NCBI GenBank assembly: GCA_023614405.1
Contig: CM042684.1
Location: forward strand, 203,738,941-203,802,940
Source of the DNA: Avena insularis
Lineage: Eukaryota > Streptophyta > Magnoliopsida > Poales > Poaceae
DNA length: 64,000 nt
Direction: 5' to 3'
The notes beneath the pieces are model-generated. The model was not told the origin of the DNA and searched no databases. It saw nothing but the letters and a program-made list of their open reading frames with translations. The translations under genes were made by a program, and so were the position numbers. Numbering within the stretch: position 1 is the first letter of the stretch; every line of letters starts with the position of its first letter. This document shows positions 46,417 to 56,792 of this stretch, in pieces.

Positions 46417-48641
46417 TGCTGCTGTACTGATTTAATTACAAGATTTGAAATAAGTGGCTTATCTCTCTTCTTCCAAGGGACATAGGATAGGGGGAAAAGG
46501 GGGCTGCTATAGTACCATTTCGACCAGGTCATGGGAGGGTGATGGACTGAGTGATGGTGATCAGGGGTGAGGGTTTCCTTTGGTTTATGGTTCAAGTTTT
46601 ATCAAGTACCCCATTTTGCCAAAATGATATACCATGATGCTGGTAGTTAGGTGAGGTCAGGATACACCTCTAGAAATTTATTGAGATTTTTCATATGATA
46701 TTTGGTGCACCCTTGATCAATTATTCAAAAACCGCAGAAGTGGTTTATAGAATCTCATTTGATATTTTTATGAGGAACAAGGTTGGTTTTATATGTGAGC
46801 TGGTTCCAGATATGAATCCATACCTTGATAAATTTTCCGATGATTTATTGGGGATTAAAAGTATTTAAAACAATTATTATTCCATTTCTACCATTTAAGA
46901 AAAAGGGCAAAAATAAATAATAAAGCTCTTCAAAAATATTTATTTTTGAAGTTGGAAGATAGGGTAGGACAAAAGGCATCAAAAGTGACCTAAGTTAGAG
47001 ATGTGTTTTGGCAAAAACCAAACTTTCCTTTATGGACGAAGTTTTGGGGGTTTTACCCATTAAAAGAATTTAATAGGTTTTGAATCATAATAACTATCGA
47101 TAATACTTGATAAATATTTATAAGCAAGGTAGATGATGTACACAAGGTGTATCTATTCATTACAACCTTTTGTGTTGAGAATCCAACTTGATTTTGGGAA
47201 GAAACAAGGAAGAAAGGATCTAGGGTGATGTTGTTTTCATACCAACAAAAGCTTGTTAGAGCTTGGAGCTCAAAGCACCCCTTGGGGCATGGAATATATG
47301 GATGGATAGACCAAGTGATGTAGATTACCATGGTACAATAATTTGATCTTGATCATTCTTGAGTTCTTCAAGAATTGATTTCAAACTTTGAATAAAATAA
47401 GGGTGCCATAACATATTGTTAGATAGCCTTCAAAACCTTGTGGGTTTTTGAATCACAAGGATCCATTTGGAAGAAGTGAAGTATGAATTGGTAGACCTTT
47501 ATGAGTAGAACACAATGATGCAAAGAGTTGGTCCAAAGAAGGTATGATGAAGGTGTGAGCTTCTGACCAAGTAAGCTAGTTGATAAGATTTGTAGAAAAT
47601 GTTATTTTCTTGCCTGCAAAACTATCAAGAACATGGGGATTAGATGATGGCCTAACCAAGGGCAAGAGTGGGCCTTGGTAGTCCTTATGATGGTCTACAA
47701 GATGGTTCAAGTGCATTACCAAAAGGGCACAAGGGTTTAGAAAGAGAACCACGCAAAGAAGTGATGTTGAAATAGTTTCCAGACTTGGTCAAAATTTAGC
47801 AGATTTAGGGATTTTGACTAGAATATGAGTGGGGATGTTTTTGAGGGCTTGCAAGGTATCAAAGCATCATCAAGTGGATGATGTTGAAGTGTATATTGGG
47901 TAGAATATATCCATGCTTGATATTGGTCTTCATTGACTTGGAAACTTCTAGAATGGATCACTTCAGAATTGATTTGGTTAAGGGTTTTAGATGATCACCT
48001 AGTGGCTAGAGATCAGATCCATCTTGTATTCTTGCTTAGGGTTTGGGGATTTTAAAGTTTCTTGATCCTAGAGGATGAGCTCATAGAGTATCTCACTTTA
48101 GTTCCTAATTAAACAAGTGAGACAGAAGATCAAGGCAATTCATCTTGCAAACAAGTCAAGCTACTACTATGGATACCATCAAGCCTAGCTTGAGGTAAAT
48201 ATGGGTATGTTGAAGGGTTGGAGTTTGAATAAGGTGAGAGTCCTTGGTATCTCTACCAAGAGTAGAATTCAAAAGCTTTTTTGGAAATCCTAGAGGTAAG
48301 AGTAGTTGAAGGTTCTGTATTGAAAACATAAGGAGATTGTAGATCTCCATAGTTTTGTCAATAGAAGCTACTAAAATAGATTTGGTTACATAAGCATCTT
48401 GGCTGATGTTTTGAAATGCTAGAACATTTTAGAATATGTAAAACGAGCTAGGATAGTTTTGTTAAGTAGCTTTTGACAATTCATGTTGAGGTAAGGAGTA
48501 TATCATAAGCTGTACAATCAGAAGAATAAGCATAGACAACAAAAAGAAAACACTACACAATTAAATAAGAAAAAGTTTTTGTTCCCCCTGATTTTTGCAT
48601 TCTGGACAACTAATCAGGGTTGCTGAAATTGGGATGTTACC
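46417..48641 (-). mobile_element. W 5' LTR, right part
   Basis: It continues after the second ATGGC and matches 25110-27098 plus 38778-39048. It holds the empty AGCTA site (48366-48370), proving that X inserted into the other LTR. Confidence 0.88.
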
Positions 48642-48646
48642 GATAG

Positions 48647-49757
48647 GCCATGATCTAACAAGATATTTGCAAACAAATATCTAGACTAAGTTTATAATAA
48701 GAAATCAATTTATAATTGGTCTCCACTAAAATTGTCATCCCTTGGACGATTTTAGTGATCAGATGATCCCTATCCTCTACACCTGCCCCGATCGTCACGA
48801 CCATCAGTGCAGCATCAAAGGTAGACATTCAATAATGCCAATCACATCTTCCATGTGACTCGTGCTCGATCTTTCGATCTCTTGTGTTCCGAGGCCATGT
48901 CTGCACATGCTAGGCTCGCCAAATCAAACTTGTGTGTATTCGCTGTGCAACATGGCTTACACCCACTGTATGCGAATATAGATATGTCTGACCCCTACTC
49001 ACCGTAGGGCGCCTCATACCGAAGAACTTTCTTGGTGGTGCACACACAAGGGGAACACGGAACATTGGAATTAAATAGGGATTATCTTATTTGCTACCGT
49101 TGAGTATCTAAATACTAGCACACAATAAGATGTAAAACAGGTATCAACATCATATGTATAATGTGATATGATATGGTGCTTCTTGCGCCTTGATCTCCAT
49201 CAAGCGCTCCGGCATGATCTCCATCTTGCCCTTGGTTTCATGCCAAGTCCACGACGCCTCCACTAGGTCGTCCTTCGGAATGATGACTATTACTATACTA
49301 CTTAGTAACAGAAAAATAAACTACTTTACCTTCACAACGACGAATGCCATATCATAATCACATGCCCCTTGCAAAATAAAGTCAGACACCTCTACTTTAT
49401 CTATTGCAAGTTTTATGTGGTTGTTGGGGATTTCACAATAGAACCGTTTCTAATCTACAAACTTTCTAACCACATAAAACAGTTGTCTCTATTACACCCC
49501 TTTCGGGACCCTCCGTTGTAAATGCTATATCAACTATCGAATGATAGACAGACACCCGCTAGCCACTTATACGGTACAAGCCGTACGTTGAGCGTGGAAC
49601 CAGTCCCGCATACAAATACGCGTAAGGTCGGTCCGGGCCGCTTCATCAAATAATACCGCGATATAAGCAAGTACACATTAGAGGGTAATAACTAAGGGAT
49701 CAATGCCCGCCCAAAACATGTGCGTACTGGCCGTACATCACTCCTACGCATACATCG
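48647..49757 (-). mobile_element. V internal region, right part (5' leader)
   Basis: Non-coding leader between the W insertion (right TSD GATAG, 48642-48646) and the V PBS. It matches 825-1917 in copy A, with clustered indels against it. Confidence 0.75.
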
Positions 49758-49770
49758 GCTCTTATACCAC
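49758..49770 (-). other. Primer-binding site of V
   Basis: On the minus strand GTGGTATAAGAGCC runs directly from the LTR end. It is one base off the initiator-Met PBS TGGTATCAGAGCC. Confidence 0.8.
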
Positions 49771-51614
49771 TGAAGGGGATCCGCAGCAGAAAACAAAAAA
49801 TTTCCTACGTTGGAACGCCAAAAACTGCCTAGGATCTAGCTATGTAGTAATGCGGTAACGACCAATGCGTAGAGAATACATACCCTTGTAGACCGTACGT
49901 GGCTAACGTTCCGACGGGAACGTGGTTGATGTAGTTGTACTCATAGCCGACCTCAAGGTCGCGAAGCTCCTCGCAGGTCACCCCTTGCTCCTTCTTTATC
50001 GTGCAGCAGCTTCGTCTCACGACATTCAAGCGCCCCAAGTGTTGCGCCTTGTGTCTTCGTACACATCCGGTGCACGATGAGACCTCCGGCTCCTCAATCC
50101 CGCCGGGAGTGCAGAAGTTGATATCCGGCTAGGAATCCCTGCAGCGCAACAGCGTACTGCAGGTGTGCCTCCTTCGCATAGCCCAGACTTGGAGCCATGG
50201 TCACAAGGGCTAGAGAGACAGGGAAGGAGGAAGTCAACCAAAGGACTTCTCCAAATATTGGGGTGTCTCATCCCACCCATGGGAACCTCTTTATATAGGC
50301 TAAAGGGGTGTGCCTTTCTCAAAGGCTAAGCCATGTGAGACTAAACAAGGGGAAGAGAGTGGGGAGGCGCATGGTCCCTTAGGCTTCATGGGCCAGCTGG
50401 CCAGGGGTGGGCCCCACCCCGCGCACAGCCCTAGGCTGGCCGGGTGGGCCCCCTTGTGGTGGCTAGGCCTTGGCCCTTCCCTCTTTTAGTTTTCCTTCAT
50501 GGGCCTTTATTCACTAGGAAGTTTGGCCCATTAGTAGAACAACCCTTCAAGTTAGATTTTAACATTATATTTAATATTAATTACACTAATTAATATGTAA
50601 ATACATATTACAAAACCTGATTCAACCCGAAAAACCTTTCGGTTCCCCTTTCTATATCCTCCGAACATCTTCAGAATTCTCGGAATGATTCCAGTCCTTT
50701 ATTCTTTCTCCAAACAGCTTCGGATTTCTCCACGGAACGATTCTGGCTTTCCCTTTCTCTACTGTGATTTCGTCTTATGAATGATCTCTCTCATCGTACG
50801 CTTAAGTGTATCCTCTCACAACTCAGGAATGCTCTAGACATGATCTATATCAATGATCAACAGAGGGACCATGGATGTCCATGTGACCCCTATGCATTCC
50901 TGATGACAATGTCGTTTGAACCGCTAAATGTAGCATCCAATTCCTTTTGTTTCTTGATATGACTTGTCCGAGATCCGATCATTGGTATCACATACCTTGT
51001 TCAATCTCGTTAACAACAAGTTCTGTTTTCTTGTTACCGTGATATTACATCCCCGTGACCGAGTCACATGTTGCAACATTTATGAATGTAATCTCACCAA
51101 GTCGTCCGTATGTATCTTTACCCATCATGTGGGTGAAAAAATCTCGGTCTTGCAGTCACATGTCATCTACTGTTCCTTTGGAATACCCAACGTACACCTT
51201 TATGGCCACCGTATTACCAGATGACGGTTTATGCAGTCTAAGCCATCTCGAGAAATAGTGAGTAATATGAGCTCACGATCTAAGAAAAAGGAGTATAGGT
51301 ATAGCTATTGCAACAATGAACTATATGACTTGATCGTGTTGCAATCCTTCGAGGAATGTCCATCTCATCATTCTCTAATGATATGACCCCATTGTCAATT
51401 GGCATGAATGTCCATGATCTTGAAACCCAGATCATCCTCGTGACCAACGAACTAGTATGAATAGAGGCTACTTGGAACTTGGTTGTTTCATACCACACAT
51501 CTACCAATGTTTCTACTTGTCACAGTTATAGCATAATATGAAACTATTATAAACTAATTGAGATATGATAATAAAAACCTATTTATTATTTGCCTCTAGG
51601 GCATATCTCCTTCA
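49771..51614 (-). mobile_element. V 5' LTR
   Basis: The 1844-base partner of 16548-18405, near-identical to 1934-3751. A minus-strand TATA box lies at about 50290. The right edge CTCCTTCA is followed by the TSD CTAGT. Confidence 0.9.
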
Positions 51615-51619
51615 CTAGT

Positions 51620-51786
51620 TGGGTCGTGACTCGACTTGGTTGGACAGGCCCAAACCAAGCCCAAACTCACACAAATACTAATTGGCCCACAACATGACCA
51701 GGAACATGTTTATTAAATTACAAAGACACGCCTAGCTTGGTGGAGTCCTGAAATTTGGCTGCACCTCCTCCATCGTGCCCATATCA
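51620..51786 (-). mobile_element. T 5' LTR, right piece
   Basis: It continues the T LTR after the second CTAGT and matches 14507-14665, ending CCCATATCA. Confidence 0.8.
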
Positions 51787-51848
51787 CAAACCCTTTCTCA
51801 CTAGCTTTTCCGAATATCGGGACGAGATTCCTTTTAACGGTGGTAGTT
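51787..51848 (+). mobile_element. S internal 3' end with polypurine tract (copy B)
   Basis: Equivalent of 3924-3985. CCTTTTAACGGTGGTAGT lies directly before the LTR start TGTAACATCC at 51849. Confidence 0.7.
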
Positions 51849-54800
51849 TGTAACATCCAAAACTTTTCAAAATTTGGAATGTTAAAATAAACTAAAATTA
51901 TTTAAATAGTTTGCTAACACTTTTTTTATTATCTGAATTTTCAAAAAAAAGAAACTTTTCAAAGTTTATAAAAATAAAGCAGGTCCTATTTCTAAATATT
52001 TTTTTTAGAACAAGTGGTTAGGGAAAAACTATTTTTTTCAAAACTCTTTAAAGTTATTTTGTTTTATGGGAACACTAAAGCTTTTAAATTGGTTTTGATA
52101 AAACCAAAAACCTCTTGCCAAATAGTTACATCGACAAAATGTTTCTTGCATAAAGCAAACACTAATAAAAATATTTGGTTTAGGAAATATTTATAAAACA
52201 TTCCTAGTTTAAATTATGTCTCCCATATTTGTTAAATGTTTTGTTTTGAGCCAAATATAAAAAAGCATATTTTAATTTTCAATAATTTTTCGATAAAAGC
52301 CGTAATAGCAAGGTTAACAAAAGGGGGCCTTATAAAAGGGTTATTTAGATAATAAAATAGTAATTCTATTTTCATTAAAAACACTTTTGTTTCTGAAATA
52401 AAAAAATAAAACATATTGATAAAACCATATTTATAAAATTTGACATTTTTAGTTTTGAAAATAACTTTCCTAAAATCCTATTTTTACAAATCTCCATATT
52501 AGCCATAGGGCAGTAAGTGCTTATGGCACTATGGGATTTTTCCTTGAAATAAAATTTTATTTTGTAGAGCTTATGTAGTGTGTTTTGATTTTACAAAATT
52601 ACAGAAATTGGAATTAATCAATTTGGTTTTATAAAACCAAAATTTCAAAAGAGTTTGTAAAACATAAAAAAGAAAAGAAAAAATTAAACAAAAAAAGAAT
52701 AGCCACACAACTAGGCCAGCCCAGACCTTCCCGGCTAGGCCAGCCCACTCACCTCCCCCCGCGGCAACCTATCTATCCGCCGCCCGGGCGCTACCTTGTG
52801 GCCTGGCGCTCAACTGGCCCATCTCCCCTCTCCCTCTCACTTACACGTGGACCCTAGCCCGGTCATCCCCAAACTCCTAGCGCCAACGTCCTCGCACCAA
52901 GTCTGACAACCAAGGCCCCCTCACCCACGTTCTCCACCTCCCCCACTCGCCCCGCTCCCCTCTGGCACCACCCCTATTAAGCCCGCGCTTCCCAATCTCA
53001 TTCCCCTTTCTTCACCCTCTCCGACATGATACTAGGCTACTGCTATTGCTCGCCAGAGTTTCCGCCTCTGCCACCGTTTTTCTGTCGCCATTGAAGAATC
53101 TGTGAGCTAGCGCCTCGCCTTCTAGGGCCTTTCCCTTCTCCTAGTTATGGTGCTCCTCACCCCTCCTCTCCTTCTTTCCCGCAGCGCATCCACCTCGCCA
53201 TGAGCGCCCGAAGACTGCCGCCGCACGAGCCTCCCTAGTCGGCTGCCACCAATGACAGAGGACGCCCGTGAGCTCCTCAATGAAGCTCGCGTCCTCGCCG
53301 AGCGGTGACGCACCTTGTCCGCGTATCCCTAGGGACCTCTGGCCACCACATCCCCCTTGCCGCCAACGACCGTGACATCTGCCGCTGTCTTCCCTGATTC
53401 TGGTGACCACCCCAATGAGCTCCTCCCCCCCTCAAGTTTTCATTCCTAACCATAGGATCTCCAATCAACGACCGCGATTAGAAGTCGCTGAAGTGGTACC
53501 AGCCAGTAGTGTGGCGCCGTGTGTATGCCACATCATCTCCTCGTTACAACCGCGTGGCTACCATGTCGGAGCCGTGTCAGCAGCGCGTGCTTGCGTCAGC
53601 GCCACGTGTGTGACCTTACCCACTCGAATTTCAGTTTAGTTTTTAATAGGCATAAATTGGTTAAAGCTTGTAAAATTCATAGAAAATGTTCTGCTCAAAA
53701 AATGCATATGATATATGACTGGATTCGTAAAAATATGAAAAACACGTTTATGAATAAAAATTTGTATTTTGCCGAAGCAATTTATTTTAAATATTTAAAC
53801 TCTAACCTAGAGTATTTAAGTCATACTAATTATTATGTAAGACCAAAATTTACAAATTATACCTTTCTGGAATCCTTGTGATTACTACTATAGTAACCCA
53901 CTATTAGATTTCAAATTTCAACAATTTATATTGAACAATATTTCAGGAATGCCATTTAGCTATTTATGTTAAAACTTTAATTCTAAAAAGTATTTTGAAT
54001 GATTCTATTTGTAAAATGCTCATATTTTGCCCCTATCCATTAGAACTAGAGGATAACTTTATCTTAAAGGTTTACAATGAGGTTATTTAAATTATAAAGC
54101 CTTACCTCTTTTCAAATGGTATTTTGACTTTATTAAATTAAGGAAATGGTTTTAAAAGGAAAACTTTTTGCAAAATGTTTAGAAATGGTTTATTAGTCCA
54201 GTAAGGCTAAATGAAATTATTTTCCAAACATAACTACAACATATTAGATGGATATGACCTAATGCTACTATAAACACTATGTAGTCAAAAGCAACAATAT
54301 GAAAGTAAAATTTCCAAATCTAAGACTAGTAAAGTATTTTGAGAACCAAGTCTTTGTTTAACAAAAACATCTGCAACCTAACCCAAACCCTTTAGCATGC
54401 CTTGCTTGATTTAATGGTATTGTCTTGATTAGTGTGACTATTTGGTTTGTTTATTCGTTGCATTATTGTGAACCCTGTAGATTGATCGAAGAGTAACCGT
54501 TGACTTGCAAGAGAGTGATTACGACAACTTCAACAAGAGGCAAGTTCACTATATAAATCTCCTACTATTTCCTACTATGCACTTAGTTGTTTTTCAAGTA
54601 TTGTGTGAGTAGGACTGCATAAAGTAGTATGCCATGCTATGCGACCTAAATAGGATAGCCACACGTATCTGACTGATGTGTAGCAAACAACATAGGTGTT
54701 GAATGCTTAGCCATGCTATAGATCTCGTGGGTGGATTCTTATTAAGTTATGTGATGTTGAGGTGAAAATTATTTTTTATGTAATGAAAACAACATAACTG

Positions 54801-55290
54801 AATAAACCACCTGGGTGAATGGGATTGATATTTTGAGGTTGAGTGCTAAAGGTTAGGGTCAGTTATTGAGGCCCTATCAACGGTCGCACCTCCCTACCAA
54901 CGGAGGCCATTCTATGGAGCCCTATCAACGGATTACCCTTGTCTTTATTGCACCCACGGAAAGCACCCAGGCTTAAAGATATTTGGCGGCGTTCTTGTCT
55001 ACGAGCTTCTATGTATAACCACATGTAAAATGGGCTCTGTCTTGACTATTAGGTTGGTATGGGCCGTTAGTGGGATCCTGGGACTACTTCTAAAAGGTCT
55101 CGTCTCAGTCTTCTCCTAGCCGTGCCACAACTAGGTGGTATGTGTGCGGGGGTCGACCGGGTCTTGTGGTTAAAGTGTACAAACCTTTCGAGAGTGTCAA
55201 ATCTAAGTACTTAGCCATGTCCCTAGTTACAGACGATTTTGAGCGACTAGACTTGAAGCACTTCAAGAAATCTTTGTAAAATGAACTTGT
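51849..55290 (+). mobile_element. S 3' LTR, 3'-truncated (copy B)
   Basis: Equivalent of 3986-7414. The terminal part of the LTR, as seen at 11701-12398, is absent here because R and Q sequence begins near 55290. The GC-rich patch near 52757-52800 retains CCG-rich bases missing from copy A. Confidence 0.75.
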
Positions 55291-56279
55291 ACTTAGGCGC
55301 CTCCACCTTCTTCTTCTCAACTCTTGCTAGAACCTTGTGTTGTGGAACATGAACATGCTTTGCACAACTCGGCAAAAGATGAGTAATGCCTGGGCCACAC
55401 AACTGACGAACACGCCATCTTTGCATTTGTGCATCTGCACTGCTGCTCCAACAAATTGCCTCATAGGTGCGCTGATATAACAGCGACGATCATCAACCCG
55501 TGGCACCATATGCACCGGGACTGGATCAGCACAACTATCATCGGTCTGAAAACCCGTGTCAACACAAACTGGAATATCCTTCTTCTCAGCAATCAGAGGC
55601 TCAACTTCAACCGCCTTGGCACTAACAAGTATAACTAGCTTGTCATCTACAGGCATGGCTGAAACAATGGCAACACTGACGCTCTATGCATCATGCTCCT
55701 CAGGCTGCGGCATAGCTAGCCCAGATTTTGGCTTAGCCTTGCGCAACTTCTCCTTGTATACCACCGGCTCAACATTAGACTTTATTTGATCATCCTGCAT
55801 AGGTTTCAAAGTTCGTTGTTTTCCATCATGCACAAAAGAATATGTATTTGCTCTCCCAGCATGAGTAACATTGCGATCATACTGCCATGGACGTCCAAGT
55901 AACAACCCACACACCTCCAATGGCAGCACATCGCACTCTACCTCATCAACTTAATCACCAACTATAAATGGCACATGTAACTTATGAGTAACTTTCAGCA
56001 TACTACAGCTATTTAACCACGTAACATCCTTAGGTTCAGGAATACGCCATGTCGACAAACCCAAAGTTGTCACCACAGCCTTACTGATGCCATTACAGTA
56101 GCTTCCACCATCCACCATGAGCTTGCATGCTTTGCCTTTGACCATGAACTGTGAAATAAACTCCAACGTTGACCCTTGTCAACTGTTATGCAAGCCTTAG
56201 TATGGACCCGCTTGAGTTGCATATTCAGCCCACTCAATGTTTCAAACTTTTCCACTGCAGTTTCAGCACACACAACCAC
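55291..56279 (-). pseudogene. R remnant: gypsy aspartic-protease region (copy B)
   Basis: Same content as 7415-8402: active-site block LMVDGGSYCNGIS and downstream GLLLGRPWQYDRN. Here the frame is preserved across the site where copy A lost two bases, but a TAA replaces the Tyr codon seen in T (near 55952). Extra stops (TAG near 55329, TAA near 55277) come from single transitions relative to copy A. No reverse transcriptase follows. Confidence 0.75.
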
Positions 56280-56399
56280 CTTGTCAACATCAGGCTGCTT
56301 CTCTTAAGAAATTTTTGTCACTGTCGTGCTGACCGTTTGCACTAGAAAAACCCGTGGTGAACACACCTCCGCAAACTGATCAGACTGTGCCACGGGACG

Positions 56400-56792
56400 A
56401 CACCGTCGTAGTGGTGATGAGGATATCCATACTATTCCACTATCTCCTACTCCTATTCACAATGAAGATGTTGCTGCAAAGAACAAGTCCAATGAAATCA
56501 GGATTGGACCCATTACAAGAGCTCGTGCAAAGCTGATTGAGCAACAGGTGAATTCACTCTTAATTGAACCTGATGTTTTACTTAATGAGAACTTTATACT
56601 ACCTAAGTCTATGCATCTTTGTATGATCAGGTTTATTGATAACACAAGCATTACGCGACGAGGAGGAGAGTTCCAGCAAGAAGGACAAGCGCTGATTTCC
56701 AATATCAACAAGTGCGCGAGGGAGGAGCGAGAGGCATGCGCACTAGGAGTCAATGAGGAAATCACATATGAGCAAGAGAGAGAGAGATGGAG
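56400..56792 (+). pseudogene. Q gypsy pol C-terminal tail (copy B)
   Basis: Counterpart of 8507-8913 with the same GPITRARAKLIEQQ tail. The purine-rich GAGAGAGAGAGATGGAG at 56776-56792 directly precedes the LTR start and is the probable PPT. Its plus orientation is opposite to R, which it abuts. Confidence 0.65.

Larger units (their letters stand above)
21525..48641 (-). mobile_element. W: non-autonomous element with ~5.9-kb LTRs (LARD-like)
   Basis: TSD GATAG is at 21520-21524 and 48642-48646. LTR ends on the minus strand are TGTAACATC and GGGCCCCACA; the outer 5' end is mutated from CA to CC on plus. With insertions removed the 3' LTR is about 5845 bases and the 5' LTR about 5920. The internal region is only 39049-41115 (2067 bases). 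It keeps a perfect PBS and a PPT but no protein-coding domain. Very long LTRs around a short non-coding core are the signature of large retrotransposon derivatives such as barley Sukkula. It would be copied only with proteins from another gypsy element. Confidence 0.88.
16548..51614 (-). mobile_element. V: non-coding copia-like element hosting W
   Basis: It has LTRs of about 1.85 kb at 16548-18405 (3') and 49771-51614 (5'), and a perfect 5-bp TSD CTAGT at 16543-16547 and 51615-51619. On the minus strand the 5' LTR is followed by the PBS (49758-49770), and the 3' LTR is preceded by CAAGTGGGAGAC. This arrangement, with the LTR start TGAAGGAGATATGCCCTAG, is the one seen in BARE/Angela-type grass copia elements. 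With W removed the internal region is about 4.2 kb and has no recognisable gag, integrase or reverse transcriptase, so V would depend on other elements' proteins. It sits inside the T 5' LTR. Confidence 0.88.
14289..51786 (-). mobile_element. T: small gypsy-like relic (interrupted by V)
   Basis: Two LTRs of about 380 bases flank about 1.67 kb of internal DNA. The 3' LTR is 14289-14665. The 5' LTR is 16335-16547 plus 51620-51786, split by V. LTR termini on the minus strand are TGATATGGGC and TGATATTCA or TGATCCTCA. Both LTRs carry CCCTCATATAAG, a good TATA box. The internal part keeps a gag/protease pseudogene but no reverse transcriptase. A clean TSD is not evident (CCCAA on the left, CAAAC on the right), so the boundary with S is less certain than for the younger elements. 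Confidence 0.7.

Noticed and set aside
14284..51791. A TSD for element T
   Set aside because: The flanking pentamers CCCAA and CAAAC do not match well enough to claim target-site duplication.
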